Shown one piece after another: positions 55,493 through 63,508 of a stretch of 64,000 nucleotides of DNA (its first letter is position 1; each line of letters begins with the position of its first letter). This DNA is from Symsagittifera roscoffensis (taxonomy: Eukaryota > Xenacoelomorpha > Acoela > Convolutidae). The stretch is taken from NCBI RefSeq assembly GCF_963678635.1, contig NC_087065.1, positions 77,943,396-78,007,395 of the forward strand, given 5' to 3'. The notes beneath the pieces are model-generated. The model worked only from the letters and a program-made list of their open reading frames with translations, made no database searches and was not told the origin of the DNA. A program made the translations under genes and the position numbers.

Positions 55493-58400
55493 ATGAAACT
55501 CGAAGAAACAGAAAATCTGAAATTACAATATGTTAACCGAATTGAAACAAATTCTACAAATATCAACAATATACAGGAATCAGATACAGACCTCGTTGAA
55601 AAAATCACTGAAATACTTAATATTTATGAAAAACACCCAAACTTTAAAGGCAAACCATCTTTCAAAAAATGGTGTAACTATTGCCGACGATATGGACATA
55701 GTATTTCTGAATGTAGACAAAAACAGCAAGACAATCAAAATAAACCTCAAAAATATAAAGAACCAAATAAATCATTCTATCAATACATGAAGAAAGATCA
55801 AAATCTACTGAACAAAAATGTATACAGCAACAACAGTTCAGGAAAACCACTCCCGAACAATACAAATTATACAAGAACTCAATCACCACATAACTCAAGT
55901 TATAGAGGAAGATCGCCAGAACGAAGACATACACAAAATCCGTCACAAAATCACTACAATAGACCAAATAGTCGAAATAACTACTCCAGATCTAATTCAA
56001 ACACAACACAATTTGTTTCTAGATCTAATTCCCAATCAAGAAATAAATACTATCCAAACAATCAGTCACGAAACTCATCATATAATAGAAATAGAAACTA
56101 TTCCAATAATCGAAATAGAAGCTATTCAAACAACCGAAATCAGTATTACCCAAACAATCGATCAAGAAATAACTCATATAACCGATCAAACGGTAATTAT
56201 CAAAATAGATCACGAAATAGTTCACAAAATCGACATTCAAGTTATAATAATCGTTATAGAAATTATTCCCAATCACCACACCGGAATAATAATCATTATA
56301 ATAATTCTAATAATCGCCACAGAAGTAGTACCCCTAAACATCAAAGACATATTAATCAAGTACAATCAAATCCAGAAACAACATCAGACCCCCCAGGTAT
56401 TGATGACACAGTAAATGATACGTTACAACTCAATCAAATAAACTGTGGATCATCAGACTCAGAAAGTGATACAGAAAACACTCTCTCCATCAATATGATA
56501 GCAGTCGAAAATGACTATGAACCTATTATATATGAACAACCATTTTCATCACACATATATGAAAATCAATCAGAACTCCTTCACAATTATTATATTGAAC
56601 CCATCCATTCCACACCAACGACGCAAGAAATTAATGGAATTAACGCTACAAATCAATCCAATGAGAATGACAAAACAAAATGCTTGAATACAAACCACAT
56701 CTATCAAAATATACAAAAAGAACAACCTAAAGAGAAAATTTTAAAAATACCATTTCTCTTAGAAAGTCCAAAAAACAAAGAATTTCAACCACCAGATCTT
56801 GAAATTGATTTTCTAATTGATTCAGGAGCAGAATCAAATATAATAAACATTCCCACATGGAATGAAATAAAAACCTTACACCCAAATCTAACACCTCTTG
56901 AAACCTCCAGTAAGCTAGCAACAGCACAAGGATCAACATTAATAAACTACGGAAAAATTCAATTATTTCTTCTCCCCACAAGAACAATAGAGCAAAATAA
57001 AATTTTAAATAAACCATTTAAAAAAATATTCCATATCATTGATATTAAACACAATATCATTGGAATACCATTTATCTCTAAATATTTACCAACAATCAAC
57101 ATCTTGAACAGTAAAATACTAATCAAAGATAAATATACAAAAACAAAAGACACATCCCTAACATTTTTTCAAAGATTAAATAAAAAACCACCATTCATTT
57201 CAAAATTCTATCCAATATATAACCAACAAAGAAAACACTTGAAACCACTATCAGGAAACATATACAGTTTTTCAATAAAACAAGTTCACCAATATGATAA
57301 AAAACAAAACAAACAACAATTTTATATGTCAGATTTTGAATTCAAACCTATCCATAAATTTTTCAAAGTTACAATCTCATCAATAAAATATTTGAAAAAC
57401 TCGAATTCAGATATTATTTCTTTACATGTATACAACAATACACCCTACCAAGTAACATTACCTTTAGGACTTTTAGGCTATTGCGAAACCAACGCTACAA
57501 TATCACCAATACACGAAAAAGCATATCGCGTAAATAATATACTCCAATTATTAGATATTTGTCAATCCACAATTCTTAATGAAGAATTATCCATAAATAA
57601 TATAATAAGTAACGAAAAAAGAAATACGGATTATTTCACAAAAACCCCATATTTCAAACCTACATTCAATATAAGTAACTACACAGAGAATCAACAGAAA
57701 TTTTTAACAATGTTTAACTTCCAACATTCACAAATAACACAAGACGAATTTGATAAATTAGCCAAACAGCTAATCAAATATTCATCAGTCTATGCAACAT
57801 CCAAATTTGATGTTGGCAAAATCAGCTCATCACTACATCTCCCATTAAAACCAGACGCAGTTTTCAAAAAACAAAGAGCAAGTAAAGTACCAATTCACTT
57901 ACACGATAAAGTGAACAGATTACTCGACATTTTAGAACAATACAACATTATATCACCAGTAAATAAAGAAGAACAACCAAAAGGTAACACATTTATCAAC
58001 CCTGTTATCATTCTAGCCAAAGGAGAATCATTAGAAATCGTTCTCGACGCTAGATACCTCAACTCACTCATAGATGAATCAAAGTGCAATTGGCCTATTG
58101 AACCAATACAAGTTATTTTAACAAAAATAAACGGAAAATACTCTACAACCGCAGATATGAACAGTGCATATAATCAAATGCCATTAGATGAACAATCGCG
58201 ACGTTTAACACAATTTGTTATTGGAAACCAACAGTATGAATTCAACCGCCTATTCTATGGAATATCCATAGGACCAGCAGCATTTTCAGCTTTTATGAGC
58301 AAAATTTTTAGACCACTAATACTCAAGAAAAACGCAATCACCTATTTAGACGATGTTTTTATGCAATCACAGACTAAAGAAGAAATGTTCAATGTTTTAG

Positions 58401-60799
58401 AACATTATCACCAAATACTTCAGAACGAAAATCTGAAGGCCGCCCCCGATAAATCACACTTCTTTTTGACAAGAGTTAAATTCTTGGGACATAATATAGA
58501 AAGAAAAACAATCACTCCATTGAAATCACGCATTGATGCTATTCAGAAACTCCAACCACCAACAAATAAAAAGAAAATTCAAGAATTGCTTGGAATGTTA
58601 AACTTTTTAAGCAAATATGTTTATAAAATGCAATTATACCTAAGACCATTCTATAATATACTTAGACAACAAAATAATTTTGAATGGAATACAGAACATC
58701 AAGCACGATTTGAAGAAATTAAGAAACTCTTAACTGAACAAATTTCGAACACAATTCCAGATCCAAATCAACCATTCTATGCAATGTGCGATGCTTCGAA
58801 CTTTGGCATCGGCGCAGCATTATTACAATCACATAATGGTACAAATAAAATGAACCTTATATCAGCAAATTCTCGATTATTCACTCAAGCAGAGCTACGA
58901 CTCTCAACCCTAATGAGAGAATGTACAGCCATAATATATACACTCACAGAATATGAATTTCTGATACTTGGATCAAAACATCCAACAGTTCTTTTCACAG
59001 ACCATAAACCAATCATCTTTCTCTTTACACAAAAATCTAATCCAAACCACCGAGTTTATAGATTTCAACTAATTTTAATGAAATTCCCAAACCTACATAT
59101 AGATTGGACCGCAGGAAAAAATCTTGCATTACCAGACACTTTAAGTCGAAATACGCCACCTGAATTACTTACACGTAAAACCACAGTTGAAATACCCAAA
59201 AATATAAAATTCTACCTTGCAGAAAACGAAACATCACCCCGATTGGAATGCAAATATGCAGTAAAAACTGACGTTGAACAATCACAGATAAATAGTTTAC
59301 AACATTTTCAACTTTATTTAGATTGCCAAAATAATCACTATGAAGTTGATCTACTTGGAACATCAACTTTTAAACCAATTCCATATTCACAATGGATAAA
59401 AAATAACACCCAACAAAAAAGAATAAAGCAACGCCCGCCTAAAAAAGATCTTTTTCCACTAATTGAAAAAGAAAACTTAACTGATAAAATAAATTTATCA
59501 GGACCACAAACAAACGATTCAAAATACACAATAAATCAAGTTTTTGACCTCCATGACCCACTTGATACAATACCCTTATCTAAATTAGAAATTGAAAACA
59601 TTTTTCTCGCCCCAACAGAAACAATTACAATTTCAACATTGAAACAATATCAAAATCTTGACCCAGTAATTAGACAACTAAAATCATGGCACAAATATAA
59701 AACTAAACCCGTCAAGGCAGATACAACTATTTTAGGAAACAAAACACTCCTCCGATACTTTCGAAAATTTAATAATACAACAATTAACGAAAATACAGAC
59801 CTTTTAGAATATAAATTAAATGAATCTACAGTTCCCTGTCTCCCTTTGAGTATGATTCTCATAGCTTTTAATATTTCACATACACAAAATATTAAAGGAC
59901 ACTCTGGATCAGAGAAAACATATTCAAATTTCATACAAAACTTTTATTTCCCAAATGCACCAATTTGGATAAAAGTACTATGCAATGATTGTATAGTATG
60001 TCAACTAAATAAACCTTATCCAAATCAAAAACAAATAGCACAAAAACAAGATTTTAAAGGACAAAGTTTGTACTTTAACCACCGTATCTCCTTTGATACA
60101 AAAGGACCAATTTCACCCTCATCTGAAGGAAACTCCTACATTATGGTAATTGTTGACGCATTTACACATTATGTAGCACTTAACCCAGTACCACATTGTA
60201 ACGCTTATTACGCTTACACAACGCTTTATGAACACTGGATAGCCAAATTTGGACTACCAGAAATTTTAGTTACAGACAACGGTACAGAATTCATAAATAA
60301 AGAAATCATCACACTATGTCATTTATATAACATCAAACACAAACCACGTACATCTTACGCACCTTGGACAAACGGCTTAGTCGAAGGCATGAACCGTTCA
60401 CTACTAGAATATCTTAGATGTATCATCAATGGAAATGATACAAGATACACCGAATGGTCAGCAGATGTAAAATTATTTCCCTTAGCATATAATTCACAAA
60501 TTACGACAACTCTAGGAATGTCACCATATGAAATGGTTTTTAACCAAAAGCCACGCAAACCAATAATGTTTACAGCAAACTCTCATAAAAACGCACAAAG
60601 TTATTGTCAACCGAATAAACATTCAATTTGTTATAACCTACCTTTACATACACACGATGAAGATCATTTTCATCACCCACAAATTCTTAAATTAGCCTCC
60701 GGTACACACACCGAATGGATTTTAAACAGAGATAAAAAACACAATGAAATTTACCAAAAAGTAACAAAAAAGTTGTTACAAAGGCAAAACATTAATTAA
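55493..60799 (+). CDS. pol: Pol polyprotein: zinc knuckle, protease, RT, RNase H, integrase
   Basis: The ORF has 1768 codons; the frame is open from about 55410, and the ATG at 55493 is simply the first Met. Residues 61-74 are a CCHC knuckle (CNYCRRYGHSISEC). Residues about 90-300 are a repetitive Asn/Arg/Ser/Tyr-rich region. The protease motif LIDSGAES is near residue 442. RT includes DARYLNSLID, DMNSAYNQMPL and YLDDVF near 951; RNase H MCDASNFGIGAALL near 1098. Integrase has SHTQNIKGH and CNDCIVC (about 1460-1500), then core FDTKGP (about 1533), VTDNGTEF (about 1594) and NGLVEG (about 1630), giving D, D and E. All visible catalytic residues are present. Stop TAA at 60797-60799 interrupts the integrase C terminus; the left copy has GAA there. 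Confidence 0.92.
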   Translation: MKLEETENLKLQYVNRIETNSTNINNIQESDTDLVEKITEILNIYEKHPNFKGKPSFKKWCNYCRRYGHSISECRQKQQDNQNKPQKYKEPNKSFYQYMKKDQNLLNKNVYSNNSSGKPLPNNTNYTRTQSPHNSSYRGRSPERRHTQNPSQNHYNRPNSRNNYSRSNSNTTQFVSRSNSQSRNKYYPNNQSRNSSYNRNRNYSNNRNRSYSNNRNQYYPNNRSRNNSYNRSNGNYQNRSRNSSQNRHSSYNNRYRNYSQSPHRNNNHYNNSNNRHRSSTPKHQRHINQVQSNPETTSDPPGIDDTVNDTLQLNQINCGSSDSESDTENTLSINMIAVENDYEPIIYEQPFSSHIYENQSELLHNYYIEPIHSTPTTQEINGINATNQSNENDKTKCLNTNHIYQNIQKEQPKEKILKIPFLLESPKNKEFQPPDLEIDFLIDSGAESNIINIPTWNEIKTLHPNLTPLETSSKLATAQGSTLINYGKIQLFLLPTRTIEQNKILNKPFKKIFHIIDIKHNIIGIPFISKYLPTINILNSKILIKDKYTKTKDTSLTFFQRLNKKPPFISKFYPIYNQQRKHLKPLSGNIYSFSIKQVHQYDKKQNKQQFYMSDFEFKPIHKFFKVTISSIKYLKNSNSDIISLHVYNNTPYQVTLPLGLLGYCETNATISPIHEKAYRVNNILQLLDICQSTILNEELSINNIISNEKRNTDYFTKTPYFKPTFNISNYTENQQKFLTMFNFQHSQITQDEFDKLAKQLIKYSSVYATSKFDVGKISSSLHLPLKPDAVFKKQRASKVPIHLHDKVNRLLDILEQYNIISPVNKEEQPKGNTFINPVIILAKGESLEIVLDARYLNSLIDESKCNWPIEPIQVILTKINGKYSTTADMNSAYNQMPLDEQSRRLTQFVIGNQQYEFNRLFYGISIGPAAFSAFMSKIFRPLILKKNAITYLDDVFMQSQTKEEMFNVLEHYHQILQNENLKAAPDKSHFFLTRVKFLGHNIERKTITPLKSRIDAIQKLQPPTNKKKIQELLGMLNFLSKYVYKMQLYLRPFYNILRQQNNFEWNTEHQARFEEIKKLLTEQISNTIPDPNQPFYAMCDASNFGIGAALLQSHNGTNKMNLISANSRLFTQAELRLSTLMRECTAIIYTLTEYEFLILGSKHPTVLFTDHKPIIFLFTQKSNPNHRVYRFQLILMKFPNLHIDWTAGKNLALPDTLSRNTPPELLTRKTTVEIPKNIKFYLAENETSPRLECKYAVKTDVEQSQINSLQHFQLYLDCQNNHYEVDLLGTSTFKPIPYSQWIKNNTQQKRIKQRPPKKDLFPLIEKENLTDKINLSGPQTNDSKYTINQVFDLHDPLDTIPLSKLEIENIFLAPTETITISTLKQYQNLDPVIRQLKSWHKYKTKPVKADTTILGNKTLLRYFRKFNNTTINENTDLLEYKLNESTVPCLPLSMILIAFNISHTQNIKGHSGSEKTYSNFIQNFYFPNAPIWIKVLCNDCIVCQLNKPYPNQKQIAQKQDFKGQSLYFNHRISFDTKGPISPSSEGNSYIMVIVDAFTHYVALNPVPHCNAYYAYTTLYEHWIAKFGLPEILVTDNGTEFINKEIITLCHLYNIKHKPRTSYAPWTNGLVEGMNRSLLEYLRCIINGNDTRYTEWSADVKLFPLAYNSQITTTLGMSPYEMVFNQKPRKPIMFTANSHKNAQSYCQPNKHSICYNLPLHTHDEDHFHHPQILKLASGTHTEWILNRDKKHNEIYQKVTKKLLQRQNIN

Positions 60800-61375
60800 C
60801 AAATAAATTCACGCTTTACACCAGCCTCCGATTTAAAAATTGGAACATTTGTTTTAATACCCAATTTTAATACTCAAACAGGAATTTCTAAAACATTACA
60901 ACCCCTTCGTAAAGGACCATACCAAATAATTGCAAAACCCACTGATGTCACATATAAAATCACCGACTCAGACAAAAAAGAAATCGTTCAACATCGAAAT
61001 AACCTATTACCTTATTATCCAAAAGAATACGCACTCCGCGAACTAACTCAATTATATTCTTTTACAGGTTTAAAAGTTATTCAAAATAACCCACATACGG
61101 AAAATACAACAAAGGAACAAAAAGATTTTCACCTCAAAAACCAAAATACAAAATCAACCACCACAAAAAGCAATACAAAAAATCTAGATCAAAATACATC
61201 TCCAAAAGAAAGGAGAAATAGAAAAATGACAGAACAAATAATACCCCAAGAGCAAATCGACAAATCAGAACATAGAGAGTCATCACGACTTAGAAATCAA
61301 CCACGTAAAAATTATAAAATATTCATCCCACAATCTAAAATATTAAAGAAAGTCGAATTTCAAAAACAACTTTAA
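60800..61375 (+). pseudogene. Integrase C-terminal GPY/F region after the nonsense codon
   Basis: The pol frame stays open for 191 more codons after TAA at 60797. It begins with QINSRFTPASDLKIGTFVL, reaches LRKGPYQI (the GPY/F module typical of gypsy and retroviral integrase C termini) and ends in a Lys/Gln/Asn-rich tail at 61373-61375. Matching sequence in the left copy is in continuous frame across the stop position. The GPY/F module takes part in integrase multimerisation and DNA binding, so this copy's integrase would be truncated unless the stop is read through. Confidence 0.8.
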
Positions 61376-61968
61376 TTTTATATTTCACAATCTTGAAACC
61401 TTTGAAACATTTTGAGTTTTCATTTTTCAAAATAACATGCTGACAGACACGCAATGATTCTAGTTCAAATTTAAACCAATAGGATTCATCTAATCCGTCA
61501 CCTTCTCTAACTTAAACTCAGATCAATTAGACGAACCATAAAAAACTCCAGGCATATCTATAACTATAACTTTACGACCTCCAGGTCAAAAATAAGCAAA
61601 CCACTCCAACTTGACAACTAACATAAATATCACCATAATATCATAACCCTCCCTTATCTAATAACCCAAAGATCAACAATATTTCCCCAACTCAGACCTC
61701 AAGTACCCCCCAAACAAATCTGTTAACTTAGCCTAAAGTAACAGAACGAACATTTTAATTAGCCTAAAGTACAAAAATCTCACCATACCCCGGATCATTT
61801 GACAAATAAAAATAAAGAAAAAGACGACCTCCCGATCACCATAAAAATTGCCCCCAACAATTTTTCACAAAACTCAACCCACTTGTCAAAAAACCAATAA
61901 ATAATCTGACCACACTTGAAAATTGCCCCAAACAACAAAAAATATTCGATCAAGAAGTCATTTCTTAA
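61376..61968 (+). other. Noncoding interval between pol and hydrophobic ORFs (right copy)
   Basis: No ORF of note. TTAGCCTAAAGTA occurs at 61728-61740 and 61759-61771, mirrored by the duplicated motif in the left copy at similar spacing. A regulatory or splice-control role for downstream genes is possible but unproven. Confidence 0.5.
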
Positions 61969-62184
61969 ATGCTCTTCTCCCAATCAGTCAAAATAATTCT
62001 AACAATTCTCATACAATTTTTTACGATACTTAAAACTTTTATAATATTTCTTTTTGATATCTTTGAATCTTTTGTAATAATCTTAATCATTTTTTGCAAT
62101 ATTTTTTTAATTTTCTATTCCATATTTGAACTATTCCTCCAACTTTCAAAAGCCCTTGATTATATCCACAGGTACGATTCATAA
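61969..62184 (+). CDS. Small hydrophobic membrane-protein ORF 1
   Basis: A 71-residue ORF, MLFSQSVKIILTILIQFFT at the start, almost entirely Ile, Leu and Phe up to residue 60, with a short polar C terminus (ALDYIHRYDS). It should span the membrane once or twice. The first 19 codons are conserved in frame in the left copy. It lies between pol and the ATG-less frame, where simple retroelements have at most env. Small hydrophobic proteins (viroporin-like) are one possibility; a signal-anchor exon for the downstream frame is another. Function unknown. Confidence 0.45.
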   Translation: MLFSQSVKIILTILIQFFTILKTFIIFLFDIFESFVIILIIFCNIFLIFYSIFELFLQLSKALDYIHRYDS

Positions 62185-62195
62185 AACTTGTCTAA

Positions 62196-62384
62196 ATGAT
62201 ACGAACCATTTTCAGTAGAACTGATATTTTTTTACTATTTGTAATTTTCATAACATTTCTATCATCCCTCATTTTGACAATATGCAAATGTATAAAGAAA
62301 GCAATCATCACATTCGCCCTAGCAACAATCCTCCTAATTCTTTTTCTAGAAGAATACTATAATAAACATAAATTTTTTCACTAA
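62196..62384 (+). CDS. Small hydrophobic membrane-protein ORF 2
   Basis: A 62-residue ORF starting MIRTIFSRTD. Two hydrophobic stretches (about residues 11-31 and 37-51) are separated by CKCIKKA, with a charged EEYYNKHK end. Predicted to be a double-spanning membrane peptide. It starts 11 bp after the preceding hydrophobic ORF. The left copy does not extend this far, so conservation cannot be tested. Unrecognised; alternatives are as for the preceding ORF. Confidence 0.35.
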   Translation: MIRTIFSRTDIFLLFVIFITFLSSLILTICKCIKKAIITFALATILLILFLEEYYNKHKFFH

Positions 62385-62424
62385 AAGAATAAACCAAAAA
62401 CTATCAAAAATTGCTAACCAATAG

Positions 62425-63417
62425 TCACACAGTCAGTCTTCACCGACATCATCCCAATATAACCCAACAACACCTTCAACTACCCAAAATCCTCAAACAT
62501 CTACACGAATTTCCTTTCAAGATAACCCATATACTTTTGAAGAACGACACGCACGCTTATCTGAACCACTAGAACCCGTTCAACGGCAAGCACCTTTAAG
62601 TGAACCAACATATAACTTATACCCAACACTACCACCAGAACTAAGTAGAATACGACATCCTAGCCAAAACCAAAACACAACCGAAATAAATAGACAAATT
62701 ATACCTCCTCGACGAAATAGAAATTTTCAAACTCCCCGAGTTCATTTTGAAATACCTCAATCCCCATCACAAAGCACTCCAGAAAACCCCACTGGTATCT
62801 TACCAGAAACCCCTACACTTCTTTCACAACGTAGCACCTCAAGCCTACCCTCGGATTACTTAGGTTCAACACCAACATCCAAACAAATACGTGAAAATCC
62901 CTTTAATCCCCCAAACCAAACATCACAACTACCATATTGGACAACACATTCATTCACACAAGGTGAACCAAATTTAACCAATGACCCAATAGATATTTCT
63001 TCAGATACAACATCCTCATCACTACCGGAAACATTATCACTACCATCAACACCATCAATTAGCCAAATTTCACCGACGCCTTTTAACTTAAATTTTCCAA
63101 ATAATCTCGACGCAAGATATCGAGAACAATCATCAACAACTATTCCTTTAAGACTAGATTGGAATACATTTACAGCACCTCCACCACTATTTGGACAACA
63201 CTTAGAAAGTAATCGCCTTCACAACTGGGCACTCAATAGACTACAATATCGACAAGACATTCACGACGATATTCGTGACCACAATATACAAATACTCCAA
63301 CAAAATAGTTTACAATTAAAGTTTGAAATCACAGTTAAATTAAACAACATTACTCAACATCCCTACCCTTTAAACCTACCAAACATAACAGCTCAATCAC
63401 TACACCACCATTTATAA
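62425..63417 (+). CDS. 330-codon Pro/Ser/Thr-rich reading frame without any ATG
   Basis: Directly after TAG at 62422-62424 a frame opens and runs 330 codons to TAA at 63415-63417. It contains no ATG at all. The first two thirds are rich in Pro, Ser, Thr and Gln (for example PSTTQNPQTSTRISFQD) and look disordered; the last about 100 residues are more structured, with LRLDWNTFTAPPPLFGQHL and RLQYRQDIHDDIRDHNIQ. The length without a stop in 65%-AT DNA argues strongly that it is translated. The lack of an initiator suggests splicing from an upstream exon or non-AUG initiation: AATAG/TC and CACAG/TC near 62424-62432 could serve as acceptors. It could be the N-terminal part of an envelope precursor, a phosphoprotein-like accessory protein or a mucin-like protein. 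Unrecognised. Confidence 0.6.
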   Translation, partial: SHSQSSPTSSQYNPTTPSTTQNPQTSTRISFQDNPYTFEERHARLSEPLEPVQRQAPLSEPTYNLYPTLPPELSRIRHPSQNQNTTEINRQIIPPRRNRNFQTPRVHFEIPQSPSQSTPENPTGILPETPTLLSQRSTSSLPSDYLGSTPTSKQIRENPFNPPNQTSQLPYWTTHSFTQGEPNLTNDPIDISSDTTSSSLPETLSLPSTPSISQISPTPFNLNFPNNLDARYREQSSTTIPLRLDWNTFTAPPPLFGQHLESNRLHNWALNRLQYRQDIHDDIRDHNIQILQQNSLQLKFEITVKLNNITQHPYPLNLPNITAQSLHHHL

Positions 63418-63508
63418 CAACTGAAGTAATATATAAATACGACAGATACACCAAAAAGACAATTGGTTACATTACATTTTATAACCCATACTCAGGATTA
63501 TCATACAC

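Noticed and set aside
55530-56414. Alternative-frame ORFs (86 and 198 codons) over the Asn/Arg-rich part of pol
   Set aside because: These are shadows of a highly repetitive coding region; translations are Ile/Thr/His-rich low complexity.
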